DNA from: Manduca sexta
Taxonomy: Eukaryota > Arthropoda > Insecta > Lepidoptera > Sphingidae
Direction of reading: 5' to 3'
Length of the DNA stretch: 64,000 bases
Assembly (NCBI RefSeq): GCF_014839805.1
Contig: NC_051129.1
Coordinates: forward strand, 2,914,001 to 2,978,000
This document shows positions 10,752 through 22,277 of this stretch, piece by piece. The stretch's first letter is position 1, and each line of letters begins with the position of its first letter. A program made the translations under genes and the position numbers. The notes beneath the pieces are model-generated. The model saw nothing but the letters and a program-made list of their open reading frames with translations, had not been told where the DNA came from and ran no database searches.

Positions 10752-11003
10752 ATCCGGACGCTGTAAAGTGACTCCACTGCACCTACTAGTAAGTGGCGTG
10801 GGGTCCAATAAAGCATCGACTGATGAGAGATGATTACCCCTCGGCAGTCGGCACAATTATGCCGGCCTGTTCGAACCGGATAGGCATAGGCTAATTCCGG
10901 AACGCGACACATTTACCTGGGCCACTATGACGGTTTTAACGCCTTGTGTACGGTGGTCGCTATCCGCGCGGATATAAAATATATCCTACCACCAGTAAAG
11001 CCA
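10752..11003 (+). repeat. Dispersed repeat B
   Basis: It has the family order: agtgactccactgcacc, gtggggtccaata, gactgatgagagatgatt, aattatgccggcctgttcg, ggccactatg, tgtacggtggtcgctatc, and cggatataaaatatatcc, ending accaccagta. No coding frame. More than ten copies occur in the window. Confidence 0.65.
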
Positions 11004-11474
11004 CGCTACTAGCATTGTCAAAAAGTTTCTTACTTATTTACATCTAACAATATAATCGAAGTCTAAATTTAATAATACTAACAATTGAGATATACATCTA
11101 GTTTAATACTTTTCTAATATTGTTTGAACATTACGTGTGTAATTTGTGTGTTGTATTCTCTTTTAATTGATACACACGTCAGAATATTATTTTAATACTT
11201 TATATTAGAATTAAGAAATATTTTTCTGTTGGAGAACTTTATATAAATAAAATGAAAAAATAAATAAATTATAGTATATATGATCATAAAAATATTTTCA
11301 TTAATTATTCAGATCGCCATTGATTGCAGCTTCGTGCGAGCGAAAGATGTTTTTTTTTATATCCTTTCCAGGGTCTTAAACTACCTCTATACCAATTTCA
11401 TCTAAATCCGTTCGGTAGTTTTTGAGTTTATCGCGTTCAGAAAGGCCGAAAGCCACGGCTTATTCGTTAATGTC

Positions 11475-11625
11475 ATCCTCTCCTAATGACTATCCTGAGC
11501 CGAGGTTCGAAACCCGCTAGTGGGTTACCCTCATGGTCACTAATTTCCAAAGTTTGCAAGCGTCTAAAGCGATCACGCAAAAGTTTGGTGTTTTGTATAA
11601 GCCGATCCTTGTCCCAAATATAAGT
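11475..11625 (+). repeat. Dispersed repeat G
   Basis: It shares ctgagccgaggttcg, gctagtgggttaccctca and gcgtctaaagcg with 46545-46735. There this unit is cleanly inserted in another repeat, which shows that it is mobile. The GGTTCGAAACCC segment resembles a pol III B box. Confidence 0.5.
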
Positions 11626-11707
11626 CATGTTTCACTTACGAGTTATAATATCGGCTTAGGAAACTGGGAGAGTATGAGACATCAACGATTAGCGAACTAA
11701 CAATCTA

Positions 11708-11890
11708 TCAATTACCATATTCGTCGGCACTCGGGCTTGAACTATTAGAAGGGTCGGGGGGGACGGGGACGCGGCGAGAACGGAACTGCGGTCTTGTAGA
11801 GTTTGAGAGTTTGAGGAATTCGTTTTTAATATGAATAGCCAAAGTGATATCGTCCTCAGGGTCTGTAAAACTGAACGCGACAGTCTTCAT
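11708..11890 (-). other. 60-codon open frame of unknown nature (copy 1)
   Basis: The minus-strand frame starts MKTVAFSFTDPEDDITL and ends in a Ser/Pro-rich tail (SNSSSPSADEYGN). The counterpart at 23364-23543 is also open for 59 codons although it differs by a one-base and a two-base indel, which change the central 20-odd residues. It might be a gag-like remnant, a terminal exon or chance. No family is recognised. Confidence 0.25.
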
Positions 11891-12249
11891 TTAATATGGT
11901 TGAATGGCCTAACCAGAACTACGAACATTTAACAAGTTCATGGTTCGCAACTGCGCGTCAATGTGAGACATCACAATATGTTAAATCTTGTAATGCCTAG
12001 TTATCATATTGTTGTCTTTATTGTTATTAAAATTAGAATATAACGAGGGCACAGCTGCTCGACCTCATAAAGAGAATACGAAAAATAGAAAATTGTTTTA
12101 TAAATAGATAGTGACCGCTTTCCATCAGACGTTTCCGGGATTTGTCAACCAAAAAATAATAAAATTATATTTCCTTAAAAAAATTTCAGAAAATCTGCAT
12201 ACCTAATTGTACATAATAATTTCGAAGGTACATAAGATTTGAAGTCGAA

Positions 12250-12345
12250 CAATCCGCACTAGGCCAGCATGGTGGATTAAGGTCTAAATCCTCACAGTAG
12301 TACAGGATTCCTGTGCCCAGCAATGGTATTACACTACTGGTGGTA
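12250..12345 (+). mobile_element. SINE S1, 3' fragment
   Basis: Carries aatccgcactaggccagca, tggtggattaaggtc and gattcctgtgcccagcaa, the 3' half of the S1 unit, without A and B boxes. The duplicate is at about 23890-23987. Confidence 0.6.
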
Positions 12346-12454
12346 CTGTCGTATGCCTCAATGGCGTAATTGTAGTCGGGACGAGTACAACAACATTTTT
12401 TCTATTTAGGTTTAGGTTTTTCCATCTTAAAAAAATACTTAGTCACACCTGGGA

Positions 12455-12715
12455 CTCAGGAAGTCGGCGGTGTGACACCCCGTGCATCGGAAAACACGCA
12501 AAGCCGTTGGTCCTGCGCCCGATCTCTCTCCGGTCATGTTGGATTGCCGTCTCACCGTACTATGAGTGTGAAGGAACAGAGACCGCACCTGAGTATTGCA
12601 CACAGTTGTGCACTATAATATGTCCTGCGTATTTAGCTGATCTCCGTTGAGGTTGGCCGCTGTGGCCGAAATTCGGTTAGGAAAGACTACTGTCGTATAT
12701 TAGTATTACTTCTAT
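12455..12715 (+). repeat. Dispersed repeat (aagccgttggtcctgcg family)
   Basis: A moderately GC-rich unit containing aagccgttggtcctgcgcc, atctctctccggtcatgt, cactataatatgtcctgcg and ggttggccgctgtggccg. I recognise it as a common lepidopteran interspersed repeat. The class is not established here. Duplicate at about 24090-24350. Confidence 0.45.
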
Positions 12716-13114
12716 CTGGCCTTAGTCAACTTGAAACTGACTCAGATATTACTAAACTGACAATGAAATCGCCGTAATGACGTCATAAAATTTATGTTGA
12801 ATGAAGCCTTGTTAGCAGCATTCATAGACCATAAATAGGTAGTCGATCTTACTTAGATAAAATGTAAACAAGCCTATTGTGAAAATAATGAAATGCCCTA
12901 TTTCCGTTAATTGTGCTCATTATAATTAGCGACATCGTCAGAAAACAATTATAAGCGATGTGCAACCGAAAAGGATAATAGAGTGATAACTAAGATCTTT
13001 TTCCTTGAATGGTGAGAGGCTTTGCCCAAGAGCCGACTCTCGCGAGGGCTGAGATTACGTGTACCGCTCACTTGCTCGCCGCTCCGCTCGCGTAAAAACG
13101 TTTTCCAGGGTAAA

Positions 13115-13265
13115 GTTTTCCGGGATAAAAGACCTGCTATATATTTTCCCGGGATATAAAGTAGCCTTTGTCCATCCTAGGGTCTTAAACTATCACCATA
13201 CCAAATTTCATTGAAATCCGTTGCGTATTTTTTGAGTTGATCGCATTCAAACATTTTTTATTGAT
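13115..13265 (+). repeat. Dispersed repeat (ccgggataaa / ccataccaaatttcat family)
   Basis: Contains ttccgggataaaagacc, tgtccatcctagggtctt, and ccataccaaatttcattg followed by aaatccgtt. Relatives lie at about 11360-11455 and 20110-20275, and in the second copy at about 24757-24890 and 31755-31920. It is a widespread arthropod repeat, here just upstream of the lipase promoter. Confidence 0.45.
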
Positions 13266-13477
13266 GCCCCGCTCCTATTAGTCATAGCGCGTTTTACAGC
13301 CTATAACCTTCCCCGATTAATAGGCTATCCAATACAAAAATATTTTTTTTAATTGAACTAGTAATTCTTAAACAAACAAACTCTTCAGCCTTATACAATA
13401 GTACTATCGTCGTCTCGTCCTTAAAAATAGAAAAAAACGTTCCTAATTTGAACTATGGCGGGCCATGACAATGAGGT

Positions 13478-13486
13478 TATATAAAA
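13478..13486 (+). promoter_or_regulatory. TATA box of the lipase exon 1 promoter (copy 1)
   Basis: TATATAAAA. An initiator-like TCATAA follows at 13502-13507, about 25 bases downstream, and the start codon is 121 bases from the TATA box. The spacing fits an insect TATA promoter. Confidence 0.6.
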
Positions 13487-13598
13487 CCGCGCGCTTTTGT
13501 TTCATAATATTGTCGATAGAACGCGTTCGTGCCACACTGGTACATTGACATTGGTTCGTTGGAGACGTATCTTCAAATAAGGAAAAAATATATAAAAA

Positions 13599-13701
13599 AT
13601 GGTGCGTCGATTGTATAATTTTTTAATGTTTTCGAGTGTGGTGTCTGCCATGTACAGTTCGAAAGCCATGGAGGGCTATCCTACAGGATATTTAGCGGAT
13701 T
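13599..13701 (+). CDS. Lipase gene A exon 1, distal (probably duplicate) copy
   Basis: 34 codons plus one base encode MVRRLYNFLMFSSVVSA, a typical cleavable signal peptide, and the motif GYPTGYLAD, closing at the donor T|GTGAGT with a split Cys codon. Gene B exon 1 ends GLPNGFLSD with the same phase, so this is the 5' exon of a sister lipase. In sequence it is identical in protein to the copy at 25242-25344. Exon 2 of gene A lies 27.9 kb downstream. Because the surrounding 11.2 kb is duplicated at a 500-N gap, this copy is probably redundant assembly of the same exon. If the duplication were real, it would be an orphan exon or belong to a third lipase hidden in the gap. Confidence 0.55.
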
Positions 13702-13861
13702 GTGAGTACGAAATATTTTACAAATGTATTAATTAATTTAATATTCGTTTTTAATAGCATTTAAAATTTATCTCATCGCGATATCTATTGAAGTCTTTGT
13801 TTATAATGACGAAGTATATATGTAAATGCGAATTTTAACTCAGTACTAAATGTTGTGGTAA

Positions 13862-14169
13862 TCTATATATATAAAAATTAATCTCTATTTCCCTTGATCA
13901 CGCCATTACGCGTGAACAGCTGGACTGATTTCACTATTTTTTTGTTGTTGTTAGGGGAAGGTTCCTATGAAAGAAAAAAATAAAAAATGCGTGGAAAATT
14001 TGAAAATTTAAGAAAACTTAACTAAAATATTAATTTTATGTAACTGCCAGTTGTTTGAAATAACTGTCAGCGATTGACAGAATGCGCGCTGCAAATTCAT
14101 AGTTAAGACGCAATGACTAAATATCTTTTATCATTGTTAAGACGGGACAACGTCTGTCGGGTCAACTAG
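13862..14169 (+). mobile_element. Short non-autonomous Helitron 1 (copy 1)
   Basis: The 5' end is TCTATATATATAAAAA. The 3' end is a hairpin (AGACGggacaaCGTCT) followed by CTAG. The flanking bases are A and T, the Helitron insertion signature, and no target duplication is seen. 308 bp, no coding sequence. It lies in intron 1 of the lipase gene. Confidence 0.8.
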
Positions 14170-14447
14170 TTATAAATATTTTAATAAATTTAAAATTTGT
14201 TTCTAATGTCATTTAAAATTTACCTCGTCGTGATATGTTTGTTTATAATGACGTACTATATAGTTGCGAATTGTACTTCTCTCTATAACATATATATAAC
14301 ACAAATAAATCTAAAAATATTACTGGTTAATTAGTAAGTTCAATTACAGACAATGATCCGAAACAAATAAATCATTTAAAATCATAAATTGTATAGATCT
14401 GGTCGCAACAGACTCATGACGAACTTCACAACACTTTTCATACCAGC

Positions 14448-14635
14448 ATGGTAAAGTGACCTTACTATACCTGATGTAGTAGGGTCTAGTATCGACTGGC
14501 GAGAGATTATGACCCCCGTCGGATTGTTTGGAACCGGATATAAACGGCTGAACCCGGACCGCGACGTACGTGGGTCATGGCGGGTTTCTCACCTCGTGGG
14601 GGTCGCTATCCGAGCGTATACAAATATCATATAAA
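14448..14635 (+). repeat. Dispersed repeat B, diverged
   Basis: Recognisable from ggtaaagtgacc, atcgactggcgagagatt, tgtttggaaccggatataa and gggtcgctatccgagcg. It is more diverged than other copies. Duplicate at about 26092-26277. Confidence 0.5.
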
Positions 14636-14699
14636 CAGCAATTGTTTTAATTAAAACCGAAAGATAAAACCTTTCATATTTAATTATAGAAATAATTCA

Positions 14700-14982
14700 T
14701 CTATATATGTACTTAAAAATGAATCCCTATTTCCCTCGGTCACGCCATCACGCGTGAACGGCTGGACCGATTTCACTATTTTTTTGTTGTGTTCGTTATT
14801 GTCAGAAGGTTATTATGAAAAAAATTCAAAAAATTGCGCGGAAAATTAGGAAATTTAAGAAAACTTAACGAGAATATTAATTTTATATAACTGTCAATTG
14901 TTTGAACTAACTGTCAGCGATTGACAGAATGCGCGCTGCAAATTCATAGTTAAGACGGGACAACGTCTGTCGGGTCAACTAG
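14700..14982 (+). mobile_element. Short non-autonomous Helitron 2 (copy 1)
   Basis: Same family as Helitron 1. TC start at 14700, 3' hairpin AGACGggacaaCGTCT, CTAG end at 14979-14982, inserted between A (14699) and T (14983). It is about 530 bp downstream of Helitron 1 in the same orientation. The 3' regions are nearly identical, the 5' halves less so. Confidence 0.8.
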
Positions 14983-15002
14983 TTTTATATAACATAATAA
15001 TT

Positions 15003-15312
15003 AGCCCTGTATTCTATACTGTCCCATTGTTGGGTACGGGCCTCCTCTACTACTAAGAGGGATTAGGCCTTAGTCCACCACGCTCGTCTAGGGCGGTTTG
15101 GTAAACTTCACAAACTCTCGGAATTCGTATAGGGAACTTCTCAGGTGTCCAGGTTTTCTCACGATGTTTTTCTTCACCATTAAAGCAAGCGATAATTCAC
15201 AAAGAATACACACATAATATTTGGAAAAGTTAGAGGTGTGTGCCCTTGGGTGTCGAACCTGCGGACATTCGTCTCGGCAGTACGTTCTACAACCAGCTAG
15301 CCTATCGCCGCT
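15003..15312 (-). mobile_element. tRNA-derived SINE S1 (copy 1)
   Basis: Minus-strand, near full length. It starts agccctgtattctatactg and ends ctagcctatcgccgctt (A-box complement). It sits 20 bp after Helitron 2. Duplicate at 26646-26956. Confidence 0.75.
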
Positions 15313-15756
15313 TCATTATACAAATTAAATATTACGATAAATCGAGTAATATTTTTCTTGGCATTACAAAATTGTAACATATTTTTAACCTCGGCAGTGT
15401 TCATATCGATTTTTTGGGTCCAATTAATGGTCAATGATACTTTGTGATATTATGCTTACTCTAAAAGGATGGTGTGTACAAAATGAATAGCACTTCATCG
15501 GTCGCCGTTACCTCCAAATTAAATGAACTGCTCTAAACAACAATAAATAAACCAAAATGTACTTTTTTCTTCTCTGTATAATGTACTGTAGTTTATATCT
15601 TAAACTGATTTTAAAAGAGCAATACCAGAGTTGTTTACCTGTTCTTCTCTGGTAAGAACTGCTTTCCGAGGATGTAGAGTTAATAGTGACGGAATCTAAA
15701 TAACATTTTACGGGTTCAAATAAATCATTCCATTTATTATGATTTTATGTCAAGGG

Positions 15757-16300
15757 TTCGTTCTTATACACACGTTGGTCAGTGAATTCCACATCCTTCT
15801 TATCGAAGGAATTGACAAGATTTTGCAGGCCTAATGGAATATTGTACATAATATCTCTCGCTTATCATCCAGTTAGCAATGACCAGGCGGAGAGCTATGT
15901 AAAAATTGTAAAAAAAGGGCATTAAATCTAATTTAGCAATGAGAAAACTTAGTACTAAAATATTTATACGATTATAGAAACTCATTGCATGGTACTACGG
16001 ATTTTTCACCTGCACAATTAGTATTTCAAACTTCATTCGCGTTTGGATTTGATAATTCCAAATACGAGCACGTCTTCGCTGTCCACATCTAACACTCTCG
16101 CTGAAACTGTGCTCACAAAGTAAAGCCTACGGGGAAACAAATAAACAAAATTTTAAACTCGGAAACTATGTCATATAAAAACATTTATTGTGAACAAAAA
16201 TTATCTTGGCACAAAGGTGTGGTGATTGAGCGTTTAGGGAGCGTAAAATACTTAATTAAGGACTGTAACTCTTTAGTTGAATAAGAAAAATATAAACCAT
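15757..16300 (+). pseudogene. Gypsy integrase remnant (copy 1)
   Basis: In pieces across frames it reads YTRWSVNSTSFLSKEL, FCRPNGI, YHPVSNDQAESYVKIVK, then HGTTDFSPAQLVF, then LSWHKGVVIERLGSVKYL. These match the second half of the Gypsy integrase core and its C-terminal tail. The second catalytic Asp, normally in a DNGT motif, is Val here (VNST). The Glu of QAE is kept. An extra G and extra A residues relative to the second copy break the frame, and there are stops between blocks. Confidence 0.65.
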
Positions 16301-16612
16301 CTGATATGCTGCAGAACAGTGCATAATAATAGTCAATGATATGATGCTTATAGCCCTGTCGAAAAATCTGACGTGACATCAGAGTTGCCTGCAACTAGTG
16401 TGCTCGCTTTGGAAGTGCGTGACGCGTCGTGTTATGAAGAAGGAATAAAGATCAGGCTAATTCACCGCCAGAAGCTCAGAACTCAGTTATCGTGTCACCT
16501 GAGGAGCCACCAGACCTTCGCGCGCTTAAACATGTTGTTGCTACCATCACTTGGGGGATTGCAATTTTCTTGTTGATTTGACCCTGACACTTCTGCAAAC
16601 ACTGAATGTAAT

Positions 16613-16877
16613 CAGTCCTGGATTTGTGAATAGGCCGTAAAGGCCGCGGCCCATGAAGCGGCAACCTCTTAGGAGCGGCAAATTTCACAGGACGCTCACT
16701 CGATTTAATTAATCATTAGTTTATTTAACTTTAGTACCTTCTATAATACAAACAAATGGAAAATTATGAAGTATATTAGAAACACACATACATAATATAT
16801 ACATACACACATAAACCTACCTACATGGAGCGGCGGAAATAAAGTGGCCTACACTCATAAAAATATAAATCCGGCAA
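16613..16877 (+). mobile_element. SINE-like element N nested in the Gypsy remnant (copy 1)
   Basis: TGAATGTAAT flanks it on both sides (16603-16612 and 16878-16887), a perfect 10-bp target-site duplication. It begins CAGTCCTGGATTTGTG and ends AAATATAAATCCGGCAA. Another copy, minus strand, is at 5065-5229 with its own 7-bp duplication. The integration type is that of LINE-mobilised retroposons. Confidence 0.7.
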
Positions 16878-17002
16878 TGAATGTAATGAAGGAGTTGAAT
16901 ATTCGAGCGATTAATCCCTTATATCGACATCTTATTCAGATAGGGTTTTGCGACCTAATTATAAGCCGTCTTTTGTATAATTATTAACGAAAGAGGGGAA
17001 TT

Positions 17003-17200
17003 GTTATATATAGCTATAGGTATACATAGACAATAAGTAAGTGGCTGCGCCCATTGTGACGTCACGGATTAAACGTCAGTGCGTAAACAACTGCGAACTG
17101 TTTCACTTGTCCTTGAGTATATGACAGTACTTAAATAAAAAATAATTTGTAGCTTGTTATCATACAGTGCCATTTCGATATTGTGTTCCTAAATGAAATC
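17003..17200 (+). repeat. Probable 3' LTR of the Gypsy remnant (copy 1)
   Basis: Begins TGTTATATA immediately after the polypurine tract AAAGAGGGGA plus AT. It contains cattgtgacgtcacgg (a CRE-like palindrome TGACGTCA) and an AATAAA-like signal near 17139. The 3' boundary is not resolved because no second LTR is present for comparison. Confidence 0.4.
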
Positions 17201-17654
17201 ACTTATTTATCTTGTTGAAAATAAATTTACAATAAGTTGCTCGAACCGTAGATATCAAATATAAAAGTGTAAGTTTCATATAAAATAAATAGCAATAAAG
17301 AGTAATTATAATGTAACATGCCCTAATGCCATCATTATTAAGAGAATTCATCGCAGCGGCAACAACACACTTTCGGTTAGAAAAACTTACTTTCACTCTG
17401 TATACGCATTAAACTATAAAATAATCAAAGAAAAGCAAACTGAGATTTTTGGTGAAAATATTCGTTAATAACGAAATATATTTGGCACAATGTTAGCAGA
17501 GGTAAAGGTGAGTATGTAGTTTGAATGCAATATCAAAATGAATCCGTATAATATCTAGTTACTATATTCTAACACGATATGTAACAATAAAAATTAATTC
17601 ACGATTTCACATTTTGCGGATACGGTTTAAATTAATATACACACACATATGCAC

Positions 17655-17812
17655 ACAAATACTCGCGCCTTTTATCTCCAAAGGGGTAGGCAGAGGCGTA
17701 ACTGGTGCATCCATTTCTTTGTCGTGCGTATTGCGTATATTTGCGGGCGACCCCACGGCCATATCGGGCACAAATTCCAGATTCCGGAATGATACTGAGT
17801 AGAAATTTAAAA
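17655..17812 (-). mobile_element. SINE S2, partial (copy 1)
   Basis: Minus-strand fragment with aaggggtaggcagaggcg, tatcgggcacaaattccag and attccggaatgatactgag. It lacks the B-box end. Duplicate at about 29296-29453. Confidence 0.6.
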
Positions 17813-17999
17813 ATAGCTTAATTATAACTTGCTTATTATTCCAAACTGTTGAAAGTGCAACGCGATGCAGCATTTCCTTGTTTTATATCCTCCATTTTTA
17901 TTTTTTGAGAGGTTAACCGAGTCAATGAGTAGGCTGGTGAGTTGTGCAGTCAATCCGGTTTCCTCATAAACTATATAATTTATAATGTCAGCCCTGTAT

Positions 18000-18075
18000 T
18001 ATATACATATTGCTGCTGTTCAGAAGTCTCCTTAATACTAAGTGGGTTTAGGCCTTTGTCCACCACCCTGGTCTA
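18000..18075 (-). mobile_element. SINE S1, 3' fragment (copy 1)
   Basis: Short minus-strand remnant containing gtgggtttaggcctttgtc and caccaccctggtctag. Duplicate at about 29641-29716. Confidence 0.5.
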
Positions 18076-18215
18076 GCTCGAAGAGACAGCCATACTATGT
18101 AAATAATAGTAACATCTAAAATAAGAGCCATAAGATACAATGTACAAATATAATTTACGTATAAGCAACGCTGACTATAACTGGCAATGAAAAACCTGGC
18201 TTCTATATGGCTTTC

Positions 18216-18345
18216 CTGTCCTCACACTCATCACTACAACTACTGAAAGCCAGGATCAGCAGTGGGACTAATTTGTTTTTATCCCGCAGCGAAATTAATC
18301 AAATAGAAAGATAGGACTTGGAAATATTAATTGTTCACTTATCTG
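18216..18345 (+). repeat. Dispersed repeat E (copy 1)
   Basis: Contains cactacaactactgaaagc, ccaggatcagcagtggg, and cgcagcgaaattaatcaaa followed by tagaaagatagg. Other copies are at 36604-36775 and, split by an insertion, at 53498-53972. Duplicate at about 29859-29975. Confidence 0.5.
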
Positions 18346-19019
18346 CATAGTAATGCGGAAGACTAGATAATGAACTTTTCGATTTCAACCTCAAGTATAT
18401 TGACGTTTACAACTAGATAAGCCGTTCGTAACCGCGGGTAAAAATTAAATAAAAGGGTCCTATCACATCAGCTGTTAGATTTGAGTATGGCTCCTGTAAG
18501 AATATTTTTTTTTGTATAACCATATGAAACTGACATAAGTAAAAAGTAAAACTTTATTTCTACTTAAATATAAACGTTATAAATGTTCATAATTAGTATA
18601 ACTACTACAGGAATCTTTAATGTTAAATGCAACGTTATTCTTGGTCATAAGAGGTGTTAACAAAAGAGCAATGCTAATTTCAGTCCGAGTTGTTGAACAT
18701 CATTAAACAATTTAATCGAGCTGATAATTTTATTTTTAAATTAAAACACTTGTTAAGCACTACTAAAAAAATATTTGCTATATGTATTTATTGAGGAATT
18801 CAAATTATCGTGTGATTTTTAAAAGCAGGTATAATTAGATAATTTATAGTTAATAATAAAACCAAGACACAGCCGCATAAGACGCTTAGAATTTAATAAA
18901 AAAATAGAATAAATATGCTAAAAATGATCAATAGGGTATAAACATGTAATGACTTGTTTTTGTGAAATGTAATGATTCAATGTTAAGTCAATTAAAACAA
19001 ATAACGTAAAAATAAAATT

Positions 19020-19150
19020 AGTTTTCAGATTTTATCGTATTTTTTTGATATTTTAACTTTCTTCCGACATTTCGGAGTCTGCAGCCTTCATAATAAAAAA
19101 TAAAAAAATAAACGATCACGGGGCGGATTGAGATGTTGGTCGTTCGAAAG
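19020..19150 (-). repeat. Dispersed repeat C (copy 1)
   Basis: Minus-oriented: ttccgacatttcggagtc, tgcagccttcataat, atcacggggcggattgag, tcgttcgaaagtcagtta. Duplicate at about 30660-30790. Confidence 0.5.
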
Positions 19151-19184
19151 TCAGTTACAATATCATTACAATTTTGCTGATGGT

Positions 19185-19420
19185 ATAATATACTTATATC
19201 CGCCAGGATAGCGACCACCTATACAAGGTATTAAAACCCACCATATTGGCCCTCATAGGTAAGTGTTGCGTTCCGGGATCAGCCTGAGTGTACCCGGTTC
19301 CAATAGGAAGGCATATTTGTGTCGACTGCTTAGGGGTCATTATCTCTCGTCAGTCGACATTATATTGGACTCCATTCCACTTACTATGAGGAGCAGTGAG
19401 GTCAAATGCCGTGCATGACT
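19185..19420 (-). repeat. Dispersed repeat B (copy 1)
   Basis: Minus-oriented: tatccgccaggatagcgacc, acaaggtattaaaaccc, gtgttgcgttccggga, tctctcgtcagtcgacatt, ggactccattccacttac. Duplicate at about 30827-31060. Confidence 0.6.
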
Positions 19421-20800
19421 AAAAAAAAAACATCTACCTACATTTTACAATTAAGCAAAATTTAAGTATTTGTTAGTTTAATAAGAAATCATCATACTAA
19501 TAAATTATCGCGTGTAAAGTCAAACAAACGTTTTTTGTTTTATACTTATTACCTTAATATAAATGGGTATTGACCGCGCCGAAATTTCATGTGACCTTTA
19601 AGACGGTGCCCCCAACACGACGATGCGCTAACCGTCTTTTAAAAGCTATTCAAAATTTATTATTTAAATAGAAATAAATATAATATTTATTCAATATGAT
19701 ATCTTTACCTCAGCTGTTTAATTTTGTTTATAATGTAGATATTGATTCATTAATTTCCCATTGAAAATTCTACTAGAATTGTTGATTTCATGCATCCTAA
19801 AGTAAACATAATTTTAATTTACAACCACCACTGTTTGATAGAGTATTTAATAAAGAACATTTGATCGTAATTTTTTTTCAAAACGATCTGATTTTATAAA
19901 TCAATTATTCGTAAATTTGTGTATGTCCCGCTGTAACTCGTGCGCCGTTAATGTCGAAAGAATGCCCAAGGCCGTTTTCTCTTGGGGGAGCTTTAAAGGT
20001 GAACTTAGAACTATATATTTCATTACGAGAACAATGATTTATGACAATTTTATTAAATTTATCGCTATTGTCAAAATATCTGTGCATCTTTCTCTAGCTA
20101 GAGTGTGTTCTTTGTTATTACTAGTTTTTGCTACGGCTTCGTTCGTAAAAGAGTCTTTCCGGGTAAAAGTGCGGCCATATAATTTCCTGGTTTAAAAAGT
20201 AGACCATGTTCTTGCCATGCTATCAAATTTCATCGAAATTCGTGCGGTAGTTTTTGCGTTTTGACAAACACGGTGGGAGCCTATGTTTAATTGTAAGAAA
20301 GTTAGTCTAGAATGGTTTATACATATCCTCATTTATAATTAACACCTGTGATAAATAGTGTAATAAAAAATACCACGTAAATTGTGTTACATAAAATTGT
20401 GAATTAATTATTTTTCTTTCTATAGGAACGAAACTGACGTCCCAAAAGGAAGCAATCAGTGCTTTTTTTAATGTTTGTATCATCTTTTAATCTTTATAAC
20501 CTTGTCATTACCCATGTACGTTTAATGGTTAAATTACTACAGTCAATGCCTTAGCTTATTATTTCTATGGAAAAAATGTTGTTTCTTAAGGTTGGTAACG
20601 TTTGTACAAATAACATTCATAAAGGAAGTTCCAAATTATTTTTTTTGGAGTTTTATTGCTATTAAATTTAATACTAACCAGTTATGTGATACTTCATTCA
20701 TTATAATGAGAGGAATTTAAAATTATGTCACACTGAAAACATGATTTAGCTTAAACATGTTTTCATTAGCTAAAAATAGTGTATACTAAGATATATTTGA

Positions 20801-21097
20801 CTCGTGGTAGGCCTCTCAAATGTGAGAGTCCGCCTGGGTAGGTACAACCGGAATGTCTATTTCTGCCGCCAAGCAACAGTGTGTATTCATTGTTGTGTTT
20901 TGGTTTGATATTGTAGCCAGTATGACTACTGGACTTAATGAAACTTAACATCTCACGTCTCAGGATGGCGAGCGCAGTGGAATACCAAACAATATTTTGC
21001 AATTCAAGGTGTTGGATTGTGTTTCTACTATTTATGTCAGTCGCTTACCATCAGGCGAATGTCAATCTCGTCTCGTCATTCACAGCAATAAAATATA
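20801..21097 (+). mobile_element. SINE-like retroposon F (copy 1)
   Basis: Plus-oriented, near full length: gtggtaggcctctcaaatg, gtccgcctgggtaggta, catctcacgtctcaggatg, cttaccatcaggcgaatg, ending cacagcaataaaatatata, a degenerate A-rich tail. Duplicate at about 32442-32739. Confidence 0.65.
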
Positions 21098-22277
21098 TAT
21101 TTGTTATAACGAGTATCACTAATACATACAACAATCTGCTTGAACATGCACCAGTTTGCCAACATACATGTTCCCTCCCTATAACTTGAGGTCCTTCAAG
21201 CAGAGCGTGAAGAAGGAATTACGCAGGACGGCATGACTGTGCCGACCGTCCGAGATTGTATGTTCGGTCGGTCGGCACTTTCTATGAGCTTTACTGCGCT
21301 TAACATCAGTTGCAGTGATGCCACTATGCCAAGTTCCAATAAAAAAAAAAAACCAGAACAGTTGGCCAATCTTAAATAAAAGCTACAGAAATAGGAATAA
21401 AAAAAGGATGTCATGGCCACACGGTGCTCGTGTACTTTCGATTCTGCCTATTCCTTCAATATTTCATAAATTCAATAACAAAAGCAATTTTATTTTTAAT
21501 AAGAAAATCATGGAACTAATTAGTATTTGTTTATTTTTCTATGATTTTTAGTGAGGTTATAAAAGCATTTTATTAAATTAAATTGGTCTGGCGAACTCTT
21601 AATCAGATTTTCTATTGCTTTTATTGTTTCTTATTTAAATAAATAAAATATCGATGTATAAGAAAAACAATAAAAATGACTCCCAGACACACCGTATTTC
21701 TCTATTTTTTTCTGCCTACTCCTTCAAGGATAATGGCGTGAACCTATTACATCAAGTCGTAGAGATTTCTCGTAAGTCAATGGAATATGCATATTAGTCG
21801 AACAATATAGGGAGGTGTCCACACTTATAATGGAGCTCTACCTTATCCGGCCCTTTGATGTACTTCGAGTCGTTGACTTTGACCCAAAAACAAGTAATAG
21901 CTAAATGTGACACTATACTATCAATTTATTTATGAATGCAGCGACAAATGTTCTCCACGTGTAATTAATGAGGTATTTGATCTGATTGATAAGGTTTTGT
22001 TGGCACTTATACTTGATGTTTTTGATTCAAATGTATTATTTCGTCATTACTTGGGTTGGACATTTGGCTGCGAGTGTGGTAGTTACCGTCCAAGGCTTTT
22101 CATTCCAGGGCTCTTGCGCTTGTGAGGGACCTAGGGACCAAGAGATGTTAGACCCTTTGAAACTTCACTCACTATCCCTATACAACAAAGACTGTCGTTT
22201 GATGTTGATTTTTTGTGAAACGTGTATTGTTGGCTGGATTTTTTTGGTGGCTCTATATTTTTTATATGTACACAGAA

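Larger units (their letters stand above)
15700..17200 (+). mobile_element. Degenerate Gypsy-type LTR retrotransposon 3' region (copy 1)
   Basis: It consists of an integrase remnant (15757-16300), an inserted SINE-like element (16613-16877), a polypurine tract (AAAGAGGGGA, 16991-17000) and a probable 3' LTR beginning TGTTATATATAG at 17003. No reverse transcriptase or 5' LTR is visible upstream. The element is incomplete and inactive. The right LTR edge is uncertain. Confidence 0.6.
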
